From Roseateles toxinivorans (GTDB lineage: Bacteria; Pseudomonadota; Gammaproteobacteria; Burkholderiales; Burkholderiaceae_C): a DNA stretch of 64,000 nucleotides. Shown here piece by piece: positions 35,187 to 43,983 of this stretch. The DNA lies in NCBI RefSeq assembly GCF_004362525.1, contig NZ_SNXS01000001.1:482520-546519 (forward strand), given 5' to 3'. The translations under genes were made by a program, and so were the position numbers. The notes under the pieces are model-generated. The model saw only the letters and a list, made by a program, of their open reading frames with translations. It did no database searches and was not told the origin of the DNA. How positions within the stretch are numbered: the first letter of the stretch is position 1; every line of letters starts with the position of its first letter.

Positions 35187-37502
35187 ATGTCCTCCGCTTC
35201 CTGTCCCACGGTCTTGCCTGTCTTGTCGGTGGACGGGTGTGCGCCTGTCGCACCGCCCGCCGGTGAAGCCAGGGCAGGGCTGGGCTGTCTGGTCGACTGT
35301 TCACAGTGGCAGAGTGGCACCGATGGCCAGCGCGTGGCGCTCTCGCAGCTGGTGCTCAGCGGCCTGTACTGCGCCGCCTGCGCCGGCATCATCGAAACGG
35401 CCTTGAAGCGGCAGCCGGGCGTCCTGGATGCCCAGGTCAATGCGGCCAGTCAGCGCCTGTCCCTGCAATGGAGTCCTGCGCTGACCGATGCGCCGGCACT
35501 GCTGAGGGCGATCGCCAAGGCCGGCTACGGCGCGGCGCCCGACGTCGCTGCGCCTGCACTGGCGCTGCGCAAGGTCGAGCATCGCAAGGCTGTGTGGCGT
35601 CTGTTCGTGGCCTGGTTCCTGATGATGCAGGTGATGATGCTGGCCGCGCCCGCCTATTTCGCCGAGGCCGGCGACATGGCCCCGGATCTGAAGCTGCTGA
35701 TGCAATGGGGCAGCTGGGTGCTGACCCTGCCGGTGATGCTGTTCGCCGCCGGCCCCTTCTTCCAGTCGGCCTGGCGTCAATTGCGGCAGCGCAGCCTGGG
35801 CATGGACGTGCCGGTGTCGCTGGGGCTGGCCGTGAGCTTCGCCGCCAGCACCGGCGCCAGTTTCGATCCGGGCGGCGTGTTCGGGCACGAGGTGTACTTC
35901 GACTCGCTGACGATGTTCGTCGCCTTTCTGCTCACCGGCCGCTACCTGGAGCTGCGCGCGCGACATCGCGTCGCGGCCTCGCTTGAGGCGGCCCTGACCC
36001 AGCTGCCTGAGCTGGCCGAGCGCATCAATGCCGATGGCACGCTGAGCCAGGTGCGCGTCGGGGAGCTGGTCGTCGGTGACCGTGTGCGCGTCTTTGCCGG
36101 CCAGGGGTTTCCGGCCGATGGTCAGGTGCTGGAGGGCGGTACCGAGGCCGACGAGGCGCTGCTGACCGGCGAGTCAAGGCCTGTCCCCAAGCGGAAGGGT
36201 GACAGCGTCGTGGCCGGCAGCGTCAATCTTCAGGCCCCGGTGACGGTGTGGGTGCAGCGCGTCGGCGCGGACACCCGCTTCGAGGGCATCAAGGCTCTGA
36301 TGCGCAGCGCGATGACCCGCCGCCCGCAGCAGCTGCGTCTGGCCGACAGGGTGGGGGCGTTCTTCCTCTGGGGCGTGCTGGTGCTGGCTGCCGGCGGTGC
36401 GCTGGTCTGGAGCTTCATCGATCCGTCGCGGGTGGTCTGGGTGGCCGTCAGCGTGCTGATCGTCACCTGCCCCTGCGCACTCGCCCTGGCCACTCCGTCC
36501 GCATGGCTGGCGGCCACCGGCGCGCTGGCGCGGCGTGGCCTGCTGCTGCAGCGCATGGAGCTGCTCGACAGCCTGCCCGGCGTGACCCATGTGGTGTTCG
36601 ACAAGACCGGCACGCTGACCGAAGACGAACTGGAGCTGTGCGACGCCGATGCGCTCGATCCGGCGCTGTTGCTTCAGGCAGCCGCCCTGGCTCGGCAGTC
36701 ACGCCATCCAATGTCCAGGGCCTTGGCGCGTGCCTGCACGCCCGGTGGCGACGAGCCTCTTTGGCACGACATCGTCGAGGTCGCTGGTTGCGGCCTGCAG
36801 GCCCGCGATGCCCAGGGCCAGGTCTGGCGTCTGGGTGCTCAGGCCTGGGTCATGGGGGAGGGTTCTGCCGTCGACGGCGAGGTCGCCCAGCTGGTGTTCG
36901 GCCCGCAGCGCCCGCCGGTTGCCGGAGCCGGTGCCCCGGCCCTGATGCTGCGTTTCCGGGAAACGCTGCGTGCCGATGCCTTGCGGGCCGTTCAGGCCCT
37001 GCAGGACCAGGGCCTGGGCTTGAGCCTGCTGTCCGGCGACGCCTCGGCGCGCGTGGCCGAGGTGGCGGCCCGGGCCGGCATCGCCAATGCGGTGGGCGCG
37101 GCCACGCCCGAGCTGAAGCTGGCCCATGTGAGCGCGCTGCAGGCCGCTGGCCACAGGGTGCTGATGGTGGGCGACGGCATCAACGACGCCCCGGTGCTGG
37201 CCCAGGCCGACGCGTCGATCGCGATGGGGCAGGGCGCTGTGGTTGCCAAGGCCCAGGCCGATGGCTTCTTGCTGTCCGAGCGTTTGATGGATATCGTCGC
37301 TGCGCGGGCCCTGGCCCTGCGCACCCGACGCGTGGTGCGCCAGAACCTGGCGTGGGCGCTGGCCTACAACCTGTCGTGCATTCCTCTGGCACTGATGGGC
37401 TGGCTGCCGCCCTGGGCCGCGGGCCTGGGCATGGCGGCGAGTTCGCTGCTGGTGGTCAGCAACAGCCTGCGCCTGGGGCGCGGTCTTGACAAGAAGGAGT
37501 GA
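35187..37502 (+). CDS. ccoI: copper-exporting P1B-type ATPase for cbb3 oxidase assembly
   Basis: A 771-residue metal ATPase. A heavy-metal-binding domain at ~50-115 has the CAAC metal site (GLYCAACAGI). Eight helices follow, with the transport motif CPC in TCPCALALATPSAW. The phosphorylation site is DKTGTLTEDE, and MVGDGINDAPVLAQAD is the hinge. The type (CcoI/FixI, CopA2) delivers copper outward for CcoN rather than conferring resistance, which fits its place before ccoS-N-O-Q-P. Its stop overlaps a possible GTG for ccoS; AAGGAG at the end serves ccoS. Confidence 0.94.
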   Translation: MSSASCPTVLPVLSVDGCAPVAPPAGEARAGLGCLVDCSQWQSGTDGQRVALSQLVLSGLYCAACAGIIETALKRQPGVLDAQVNAASQRLSLQWSPALTDAPALLRAIAKAGYGAAPDVAAPALALRKVEHRKAVWRLFVAWFLMMQVMMLAAPAYFAEAGDMAPDLKLLMQWGSWVLTLPVMLFAAGPFFQSAWRQLRQRSLGMDVPVSLGLAVSFAASTGASFDPGGVFGHEVYFDSLTMFVAFLLTGRYLELRARHRVAASLEAALTQLPELAERINADGTLSQVRVGELVVGDRVRVFAGQGFPADGQVLEGGTEADEALLTGESRPVPKRKGDSVVAGSVNLQAPVTVWVQRVGADTRFEGIKALMRSAMTRRPQQLRLADRVGAFFLWGVLVLAAGGALVWSFIDPSRVVWVAVSVLIVTCPCALALATPSAWLAATGALARRGLLLQRMELLDSLPGVTHVVFDKTGTLTEDELELCDADALDPALLLQAAALARQSRHPMSRALARACTPGGDEPLWHDIVEVAGCGLQARDAQGQVWRLGAQAWVMGEGSAVDGEVAQLVFGPQRPPVAGAGAPALMLRFRETLRADALRAVQALQDQGLGLSLLSGDASARVAEVAARAGIANAVGAATPELKLAHVSALQAAGHRVLMVGDGINDAPVLAQADASIAMGQGAVVAKAQADGFLLSERLMDIVAARALALRTRRVVRQNLAWALAYNLSCIPLALMGWLPPWAAGLGMAASSLLVVSNSLRLGRGLDKKE

Positions 37503-37510
37503 CCGACGCG

Positions 37511-37693
37511 ATGGACATACTGTATTTGCTGGTCCCGATCTCGGTTCTGCTGGTCCTGATGATCGTGGGTGTGTTCGGTTGGGCGCTCAACAGCGGCCAG
37601 TTGGAAGACCTGGAGCGAGAAGGCGCACGGATAGTGGATGAAGACGGCCCCGAGCTTGACGCTCATCAAGGTGCAAGGCCGTCCGCCCCCTAA
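37511..37693 (+). CDS. ccoS: cbb3 oxidase maturation protein CcoS
   Basis: A 60-residue single-helix protein ([22 protein letters not shown] at the start, shortened in family style), followed by [15 protein letters not shown], the diagnostic CcoS segment. It is needed for putting heme b and CuB into CcoN. ATG at 37511 follows AGGAG; a GTG at 37499 is in frame but less likely. Lies between ccoI and ccoN. Confidence 0.93.
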   Translation: MDILYLLVPISVLLVLMIVGVFGWALNSGQLEDLEREGARIVDEDGPELDAHQGARPSAP

Positions 37694-37733
37694 CAATTCC
37701 CCTGTTTGCATCAAGGGTATGAGGAGTACTTCA

Positions 37734-39194
37734 ATGGCAAGTTTGGCAGCAAGTCAGGGGCGCCCACCGGGCCCCGTCTATGACGATGGCGTGGTGCGCA
37801 TGTTCGCACTGGCCTCGGTGTTGTGGGGCGTGGTCGGGATGCTGGTGGGCGTGATCATCGCCGCGCAGCTGACCTGGCCCGAGTTGAACATGGGCATCTC
37901 CTTCCTGAGCTACGGGCGCCTGCGTCCGCTGCACACGAATGCGGTGATCTTTGCCTTCGGCGGCTGTGCGCTGATGGCCACCTCGCTGCATGTGGTGCAG
38001 CGCACCGGCCAGACCCGCCTGTTCGCGCCAGGTCTTGCCTGGTTCGTGTTCTGGGGCTGGCAGCTGGTGATCCTGTCCGCGGCGGTCTCGCTGCCGCTTG
38101 GCATGACCAGCGGCAAGGAATACGCCGAGCTCGAGTGGCCGATCGACATCCTGATCACCCTGGTCTGGGTGGCCTACGCGGTCGTGTTCTTCGGCACCGT
38201 CGGCCGGCGCAAGATCAATCACATCTTCGTCGCCAACTGGTTCTTCGGCGCCTTCATCATCGCCGTGGCCCTGCTGCATCTGGTCAACAGCGCCGCCATT
38301 CCGGTGAGCCTGTTCAAGAGCTACTCGGCCTACGCCGGGGTGCAGGATGCGATGGTGCAGTGGTGGTATGGCCACAATGCGGTGGGCTTCTTCCTCACCG
38401 CCGGCTTCCTGGGGATGATGTACTACTACATCCCCAAGCAGGCGGGCCGTCCGGTCTACAGCTACCGGCTGTCCATCGTCCACTTCTGGGCGCTGATCTT
38501 CACCTATATGTGGGCCGGCCCCCACCATCTGCACTACACGGCGCTGCCCGACTGGGCGCAGAGCGTGGGCATGGTGTTCTCGCTGGTGCTGCTGGCGCCG
38601 AGCTGGGGCGGCATGATCAATGGCGTGATGACCCTGTCGGGCGCCTGGCACAAGCTGCGTGATGATCCGATCCTGAAGTTCCTGATCGTGGCCCTGTCCT
38701 TTTACGGCATGTCGACCTTCGAGGGGCCGATGATGTCGATCAAGACGGTCAACGCGCTGAGCCACTACACCGACTGGACCGTCGGCCATGTGCACTCCGG
38801 CGCCCTGGGCTGGGTGGGCATGATCTCGATGGGCGCGCTGTACCACCTGATCCCGCGCATGTTCGGCCGCACGCAGATGTACAGCAAGTCGGCCATCGAG
38901 CTGCACTTCTGGATCGCCACGCTGGGCATCGTGCTCTACATCGCCGCGATGTGGATTGCCGGTGTGATGCAGGGCCTGATGTGGCGCGCCATCAATCCGG
39001 ACGGCACCCTGGTCTACACCTTTGTCGAGAGCGTCAAGGCGACCTTCCCGTTCTATGTGGTGCGGCTGCTGGGTGGCCTGCTCTATCTGAGCGGCATGCT
39101 GATCATGGCCTGGAATGTGGTGATGACGGTGCGCGCGGGCCGGGCAACGCCGGTCGCAATTCCGCAGGTGCCGGCCGTGCCGGCCCATGCTTGA
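37734..39194 (+). CDS. ccoN: cytochrome-c oxidase cbb3-type subunit I
   Basis: A 486-residue catalytic subunit of the high-affinity oxidase, with about 12 helices. Heme and CuB ligands appear as H67 (LRPLHTNAV), [22 protein letters not shown] and [13 protein letters not shown]. The conserved GxxHHLHY region marks the cbb3 type. GAGGAG at 37721-37726 supports the ATG. This is the site of O2 reduction in the inner membrane under low oxygen. Confidence 0.97.
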   Translation: MASLAASQGRPPGPVYDDGVVRMFALASVLWGVVGMLVGVIIAAQLTWPELNMGISFLSYGRLRPLHTNAVIFAFGGCALMATSLHVVQRTGQTRLFAPGLAWFVFWGWQLVILSAAVSLPLGMTSGKEYAELEWPIDILITLVWVAYAVVFFGTVGRRKINHIFVANWFFGAFIIAVALLHLVNSAAIPVSLFKSYSAYAGVQDAMVQWWYGHNAVGFFLTAGFLGMMYYYIPKQAGRPVYSYRLSIVHFWALIFTYMWAGPHHLHYTALPDWAQSVGMVFSLVLLAPSWGGMINGVMTLSGAWHKLRDDPILKFLIVALSFYGMSTFEGPMMSIKTVNALSHYTDWTVGHVHSGALGWVGMISMGALYHLIPRMFGRTQMYSKSAIELHFWIATLGIVLYIAAMWIAGVMQGLMWRAINPDGTLVYTFVESVKATFPFYVVRLLGGLLYLSGMLIMAWNVVMTVRAGRATPVAIPQVPAVPAHA

Positions 39195-39210
39195 CTCGAG
39201 GAGAACAACA

Positions 39211-39831
39211 ATGGCGACTCCACACGCGCCCGCCGGTCACGAGAGAATCGAGACCAGCAACTTTTTGATGATCGTGCTGATACTGCTGACGGTGGCCGTC
39301 GGCGGCATCGTCGAGATCGTGCCGCTGTACTTCCAGCGCTCGACCACGCAGGCGGTGCCGGGGCTGAAGCCCTATGACGCCTTGCAGCTCGCGGGCCGCG
39401 ACGTCTACATCCGCGAGGGCTGCTACAACTGCCACTCGCAGATGATCCGTCCGCTGCGCGCCGAGACGCTGCGCTATGGCCACTACTCGACCGCCGGCGA
39501 ATTCGTCTACGACCACCCCTTCCAGTGGGGCAGCAAGCGCACCGGCCCGGACCTGCACCGCGTGGGCGGCAAGTACAGCGACGAGTGGCATCGCATCCAC
39601 CTACTGAACCCGCGTGACCTGGTGCCCGAGTCGAACATGCCGGCCTACCCCTGGCTGGCGACCAACAACCTGGTCCCCGCAGACATGGCGCCCAAGTTCC
39701 GTGCGCTGCGCACCCTGGGCGTGCCCTACAGCGACGACGAAATTGCCAAGGCGGGCGAAGCGGTGAAGGGCAAGACCGAACTTGATGCCCTGATCGCCTA
39801 CCTGCAGGTCATGGGCACTGCGGTGAAATAA
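39211..39831 (+). CDS. ccoO: cytochrome-c oxidase cbb3-type subunit II
   Basis: A 206-residue monoheme cytochrome c with one N-terminal membrane anchor (~17-38) and the heme site C71-Y-N-C74-H75 ([14 protein letters not shown]). Axial Met is likely in [11 protein letters not shown]. It relays electrons from CcoP to CcoN. CGAGGAG precedes the ATG at 39211. Confidence 0.96.
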   Translation: MATPHAPAGHERIETSNFLMIVLILLTVAVGGIVEIVPLYFQRSTTQAVPGLKPYDALQLAGRDVYIREGCYNCHSQMIRPLRAETLRYGHYSTAGEFVYDHPFQWGSKRTGPDLHRVGGKYSDEWHRIHLLNPRDLVPESNMPAYPWLATNNLVPADMAPKFRALRTLGVPYSDDEIAKAGEAVKGKTELDALIAYLQVMGTAVK

Positions 39832-39840
39832 GGAAAGCAA

Positions 39841-40035
39841 ATGGACATCAATCTTATGAGGGCCCTGGTCACCGTGCTGTCGCTGGTGGCGTTTCTGGCC
39901 ATCGTCTGGCGGACCTACTCGCGGCGCAACAAGCATGCGTACGACGCCATCGCGGCGCTGCCCCTGCAGGAAGACGACGCCCTGCTGGCGGCCGAAGCCG
40001 CCGCCGCACCCGCAACCAAGGGGAGATCTGCATGA
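39841..40035 (+). CDS. ccoQ: cbb3 oxidase subunit IV (CcoQ/FixQ)
   Basis: A 64-residue protein with a single helix (~5-24), then WRTYSRRNKHAYDAIAALPLQEDD, typical of CcoQ/FixQ. It stabilises the CcoNOP complex. The stop overlaps the ccoP start by 4 bases (ATGA). Confidence 0.93.
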   Translation: MDINLMRALVTVLSLVAFLAIVWRTYSRRNKHAYDAIAALPLQEDDALLAAEAAAAPATKGRSA

Positions 40036-40946
40036 GCGACTTTTTCTCTTCCGGATGGTCGCTGTTCGTGGCCGCGTCCACGATTCTCGGCCTGCTGCTG
40101 TGCCTGGTCTTGCTGATCATCGCCAGCCGCCGCAAGGTGATGGCCAATGACAACACCACCGGCCATGTCTGGGATGAAGACCTGCGTGAACTGAACAACC
40201 CCTTGCCACGCTGGTGGATGGGCCTGTTCGTGCTGACGGTGGTGTTTGCTGGCATCTACCTGGGCCTCTATCCGGGCCTGGGCAGCGTCGCCGGCAGCCT
40301 GGGCTGGAGCAGTGTCGGCCAGCACAAGGCCGAGATGGACCAGGCCCGCACGGCGATGGCCCCGATATACGCCAAGTTCAGCGCAATGAGCGCCGAGCAG
40401 CTGCATCAGGACCCGCAGGCCATGGCCATCGGCGAGCGGCTGTTCGCCAACAACTGTGCGGCCTGCCACGGCTCCGACGCGAAGGGCAGCAAGGGCTTTC
40501 CCAATCTGACCGACCAGGACTGGTTGTGGGGCGGCAAGCTCGAGACCATCGCCGAGACCATCACCAAGGGGCGCAATGGCATGATGCCGCCGATGGCCGC
40601 TGCGGTCGGCGGGCCCGATGATGTGCGCAATGTCGCCAACTATGTGCTGAGCCTGTCGGGCAGCCCGCACAACTCGGTCGCGGCCCAGCTGGGCAAGGCC
40701 AAGTTCGCGGCCTGCGCGGCCTGCCATGGCATGGACGGCAAGGGCAATCAGGCCCTGGGAGCGCCCAATCTGAGTGACAAGGTCTGGCTGCACGGCTGGG
40801 GCGAGGACGCGGTGATCGCGATGATCGGCCAGGGCAAGAACAACGTCATGCCTGCGCACGACACACGTCTCAGTGCCGAGCAGATCCATGTGCTGGCCGG
40901 CTATGTCTGGGGCCTGTCGCAGTCCAGCACGGTGGCAGCGAAGTAA
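40032..40946 (+). CDS. ccoP: cytochrome-c oxidase cbb3-type subunit III (diheme)
   Basis: A 304-residue diheme cytochrome c. Two N-terminal helices (~12-32 and ~62-80) are followed by two cytochrome domains with C142-A-A-C145-H and C228-A-A-C231-H. The N-terminal block HVWDEDLRELNNPLPRWW is diagnostic of CcoP. It accepts electrons from soluble cytochromes in the periplasm. Confidence 0.97.
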   Translation: MSDFFSSGWSLFVAASTILGLLLCLVLLIIASRRKVMANDNTTGHVWDEDLRELNNPLPRWWMGLFVLTVVFAGIYLGLYPGLGSVAGSLGWSSVGQHKAEMDQARTAMAPIYAKFSAMSAEQLHQDPQAMAIGERLFANNCAACHGSDAKGSKGFPNLTDQDWLWGGKLETIAETITKGRNGMMPPMAAAVGGPDDVRNVANYVLSLSGSPHNSVAAQLGKAKFAACAACHGMDGKGNQALGAPNLSDKVWLHGWGEDAVIAMIGQGKNNVMPAHDTRLSAEQIHVLAGYVWGLSQSSTVAAK

Positions 40947-40955
40947 GCGAGCGAC

Positions 40956-42446
40956 ATGGACGACAGCAGCAAGCCAGCCACCCCGGCCCCGGCCGCCTCC
41001 AAGGGGGCGGGGCGGGTGGTGGCATCGAGCGCCGGGGGGGGCGCGGGCATCGAGATTGTCTCGATGTATGTGTCGGAGAAGAAGATCTACCCGCGCTCGG
41101 TGCATGGCTGGTTCGCCGCCTGGCGCTGGGCGCTGGTCTGGGCCACGCAGCTGGTGTTCTACGGCCTGGCCTGGCTGCCCTGGAACGGGCGTCAGGCCGT
41201 GCTGTTCGACCTGGGCACGAGACGCTTCTACATCTTCGATCTGGTGCTGTACCCGCAGGACTTCATCTACCTGACGGCCTTGCTGCTGATCAGCGCCTAC
41301 GCGCTGTTCCTGTTCACCGCGGTGGCCGGGCGGCTGTGGTGCGGCTTCGCCTGCCCGCAGACCGTCTACACCGAGATCTTTCTGTGGATAGAGCGCCACT
41401 TCGAGGGCGACCGCACCGCACGCATGCGCCTGGATGCCGCGCCCTGGTCGGCTGAGAAGCTGGCGCGCAAGGGTGGCAAGCAGGCGGCGTGGCTGCTGCT
41501 CAGCCTGTGGACCGGGTTCACCCTGGTCGGCTATTTCACGCCGATACGTGAGCTGGCGGCCGAGGCGATGAGCCTGGGCTTTGGCCCCTGGGAATGGTTC
41601 TGGGTGCTGTTCTACGGCCTGGCCACCTATGGCAATGCCGGCTTCCTGCGCGAGCAGGTGTGCAAATACATGTGCCCGTACGCGCGCTTCCAGAGCGCGA
41701 TGTTCGACAAGGACACGCTGATCATCGGCTACGACACACAACGCGGCGAGCCACGCGGTGCGCGCTCGCGCAAGGCCGATCCGGCGGCGCTGAATCTGGG
41801 CTCCTGCATCGACTGCACGCTGTGCGTGCAGGTCTGCCCGACCGGCATCGACATCCGCAAGGGCTTGCAGTACGAATGCATTGGCTGCGCCGCCTGCATC
41901 GACGTCTGCGACGAGGTGATGGACAAGATGAACTACCCGCGCGGCCTCATCCGCTATGCCACCCAGCACGGCATCGACGGCGGCTGGACGCGCAAGCAGA
42001 TGTTCCAGCGCGTGCTGCGTCCGCGGGTGCTGATCTATACCGTGATCCTGCTGGCTTTGTGCGCCGGGCTGCTGCTGAGCTTGAATCTGCGCAGCCCCTT
42101 CCGTGTCGATGTGGTGCGCGATCGCGCCTCGCTGGCCCGGCTGGTCGACGACGGCTTCATCGAGAACGTCTACCGCCTGCAGATCATGAACGGCACCGAG
42201 TCCGAGCAGCGCTATCGCATCGGTGTCGAAGGTCTGCCAGGTTTGCGGCTAGGCAGTGGCGGCGAAGTTGCCGTGGCCTCGACGGAGGCGCGCTGGGTGT
42301 CGGTGGCGGTACAGCTGCCGCCCGAGTCGGCCAAGGCGGCCGGGCCGGGGGCTCACCCGATGAAATTCAAGATCGAGCGGATGGGCGGGGCCGAACAGCC
42401 AGTGCCCACCGTGCTGGAAAAGTCAACCTTTGTGGTGCCCCGCTGA
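40956..42446 (+). CDS. ccoG: cbb3 oxidase accessory protein CcoG
   Basis: A 496-residue membrane iron-sulfur protein. Several N-terminal helices, with LWCGFACPQTVYTEIF at ~128. A two-cluster ferredoxin-like segment CIDCTLCVQVCP...CIGCAACIDVCD lies at ~283-320, then a helix and a C-terminal Ig-like domain (~390-490). It is proposed in the literature to reduce Cu(II) for oxidase assembly. Starts 9 bp after ccoP. An Ala/Gly/Pro-rich ~30-residue N-terminus is additional. Confidence 0.95.
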   Translation: MDDSSKPATPAPAASKGAGRVVASSAGGGAGIEIVSMYVSEKKIYPRSVHGWFAAWRWALVWATQLVFYGLAWLPWNGRQAVLFDLGTRRFYIFDLVLYPQDFIYLTALLLISAYALFLFTAVAGRLWCGFACPQTVYTEIFLWIERHFEGDRTARMRLDAAPWSAEKLARKGGKQAAWLLLSLWTGFTLVGYFTPIRELAAEAMSLGFGPWEWFWVLFYGLATYGNAGFLREQVCKYMCPYARFQSAMFDKDTLIIGYDTQRGEPRGARSRKADPAALNLGSCIDCTLCVQVCPTGIDIRKGLQYECIGCAACIDVCDEVMDKMNYPRGLIRYATQHGIDGGWTRKQMFQRVLRPRVLIYTVILLALCAGLLLSLNLRSPFRVDVVRDRASLARLVDDGFIENVYRLQIMNGTESEQRYRIGVEGLPGLRLGSGGEVAVASTEARWVSVAVQLPPESAKAAGPGAHPMKFKIERMGGAEQPVPTVLEKSTFVVPR

Positions 42447-42485
42447 GCGGATTCGCGCAGCTCAAGCAAATTTCAGGAGCAGAGC

Positions 42486-42758
42486 ATGTCACAACAAGCC
42501 TCGAAGACCCCGGTCGATGGCCGCAAGCAGCCCTGGTGGAAGGAGCCGACGATGTGGTTGGTGGTGGGCGGGCCGAGCATCGTCGTGGTGGCCAGCTTCG
42601 TCACGCTGGGGCTGGCCCTGAAGTTTCCGGATGCGGTGATCGAGGATAGAGGCCAGGGGGCCGATTCGGTGCAGACGGCCGTTGAAGCGAAGGCGCCCGG
42701 TGCGGCACTGGCACCGGCAATGAAGGCCCGCAACCACGCTGCCACGGGTGGTCAATGA
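42486..42758 (+). CDS. ccoH: FixH/CcoH family assembly protein
   Basis: A 90-residue protein. PWWKEPTMWLVVGGPSIVVVASFVTLGLAL (shown here only as landmark residues ~16-45) gives one membrane helix; the rest is a short periplasmic tail. Its place after ccoG and the WW..P..W..V opening mark it as CcoH/FixH, though it is shorter than alpha-proteobacterial FixH (~150 residues). CAGGAG precedes the ATG. Overlaps the next gene by ATGA. Confidence 0.85.
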   Translation: MSQQASKTPVDGRKQPWWKEPTMWLVVGGPSIVVVASFVTLGLALKFPDAVIEDRGQGADSVQTAVEAKAPGAALAPAMKARNHAATGGQ

Positions 42759-43048
42759 GCGAGCCCCAAGTCTCTTCGCCGGGGGTGGGGCGCTGGGCCC
42801 TGAGCATCGTCTGGCCCTCGTTCCTGATGGCCGGTGTGCTTGAGATGCTGGTATTTGCCTGCGTGGACCCGGCCGATCTGCACTGGTTCGGCGGCGCCAG
42901 CATGGAGCTGAGCCACCAGGCCATTTACAGCCTGGCCTTCTTCGTGTTCTGGGTGGTGATCAGCTTGGCCGGCGCGCTGACGGCGCTGTTGATGACAACG
43001 CCGCCAGGGGAGTCGCCGAATGCAGTGGCCAAGCGATGGCCGTATTGA
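42755..43048 (+). CDS. small membrane protein at the end of the cco operon, unknown
   Basis: A 97-residue protein with two predicted helices (~14-36 and ~52-76) separated by DPADLHWFGGASMELSHQAIYS. I do not know a named family. Start overlaps the ccoH stop (ATGA), so it is cotranslated with the oxidase assembly genes and may help them. Ends one base before the fnr stop on the other strand. Confidence 0.8.
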   Translation: MSEPQVSSPGVGRWALSIVWPSFLMAGVLEMLVFACVDPADLHWFGGASMELSHQAIYSLAFFVFWVVISLAGALTALLMTTPPGESPNAVAKRWPY

Positions 43049-43882
43049 TCAGCTCGGGCTGCTGTTGACGAGCGCCTGCAGCCCCGCCTGATCAAGGATG
43101 CGGATCTGCCGCTGCTTCACCTCCAGCAGCCCCTGTTCCTGGAATTTCGAGAACGCGCGGCTCACCGTCTCCAGCTTGAGGCCCAGATAGCTGCCGATTT
43201 CCTCGCGCGTCATGCGCAGCACCAGGCTGGAGGCCGAGAAGCCTCGGGCCTGCAGGCGCTGGGTCAGGTTCAGCAGAAAGGCGGCCAGGCGCTCCTCGGC
43301 GCGCATGCTGCCCAGCAGCAGCATCACCCCATGGTCGCGCACGATCTCGCGGCTCATGATCTTGTGGAACTGGCGCTGCAGATCGCCGAACTCGCGCGAC
43401 AGCGACTCAAGCTGCTCATAGGGGATCACGCAGACCTGCGAGTCCTCCAGGGCGACCGCGTCACAGGCATGGCGTTCGGTGCTGATGCCGTCCAGGCCCA
43501 GCAACTCGCCGGCCATCTGGAAGCCGGTTACCTGATCTCGCCCGTCCTCGGATGAGACGCAGGTCTTGAAGAAGCCGGTGCGCACCGCATACAGCGACTG
43601 GAAGCTGTCGCCGGTGCGGAACAGGGTCTCGCCGCGGGCCACCGAGCGGCGCGTCTCGACCAGGGTATCGAGCTGGTCCAGGTCGGTCTTGTTCAAGCCG
43701 ACAGGCAGGCACAGTTCGCGCAGATTGCAGCTGGAGCAGGCGACCTTGAACGGCTCTGCCTGGATGTGCACATGCCCCGGCACGACGGGGTTCACTCGCG
43801 CAAAGCGCTGTACGGCGCAGGGACCGTCACCGGCGTCACTGGATTCGCGGGCGGCATGGGGGGCAGGGGACGTATTGAACAT
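43049..43882 (-). CDS. fnr: FNR-type oxygen-responsive transcriptional regulator
   Basis: A 277-residue Crp/Fnr protein. Cluster cysteines C49, C52, C58 (ACSSCNLRELC) and C140 (RHACDAVAL) form a complete [4Fe-4S] oxygen sensor. Effector fold ~60-180, dimer helix ~180-210, and HTH with the recognition helix LETVSRAFSKF, carrying the E-x-x-S-R that reads TTGAT. The start at 43882 follows GAGGAA; 24 more bases are open upstream. Targets visible in the window are boxes at 35110 (ccoI) and 43933 (hemN and its own upstream region). Confidence 0.94.
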   Translation of the reverse strand: MFNTSPAPHAARESSDAGDGPCAVQRFARVNPVVPGHVHIQAEPFKVACSSCNLRELCLPVGLNKTDLDQLDTLVETRRSVARGETLFRTGDSFQSLYAVRTGFFKTCVSSEDGRDQVTGFQMAGELLGLDGISTERHACDAVALEDSQVCVIPYEQLESLSREFGDLQRQFHKIMSREIVRDHGVMLLLGSMRAEERLAAFLLNLTQRLQARGFSASSLVLRMTREEIGSYLGLKLETVSRAFSKFQEQGLLEVKQRQIRILDQAGLQALVNSSPS

Positions 43883-43932
43883 GATGTTCCTCAAGGCTTT
43901 GCGCATTGTTGGCCCAAGCCCGCTATCGCTTC

Positions 43933-43946
43933 TTGATGCAGGTCAA
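43933..43946 (+). promoter_or_regulatory. FNR box upstream of hemN
   Basis: TTGATGCAGGTCAA matches TTGAT-N4-ATCAA with one change. Its centre is 44 bp before the hemN ATG. It also lies upstream of the divergent fnr gene, so it could serve autoregulation. A -10 is not clear. Confidence 0.65.
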
Positions 43947-43983
43947 TGGGGCTGGCCGGTCCCGTAGGCAGAGTACGGCCATC

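Noticed and set aside
36248-37489. 413-codon frame inside ccoI
   Set aside because: Frame-shifted shadow; the ccoI frame holds all P-type ATPase motifs without a break.
37700-37720. FNR box directly before ccoN
   Set aside because: Only the ATCAA half is present (near 37710); the other half has four mismatches.
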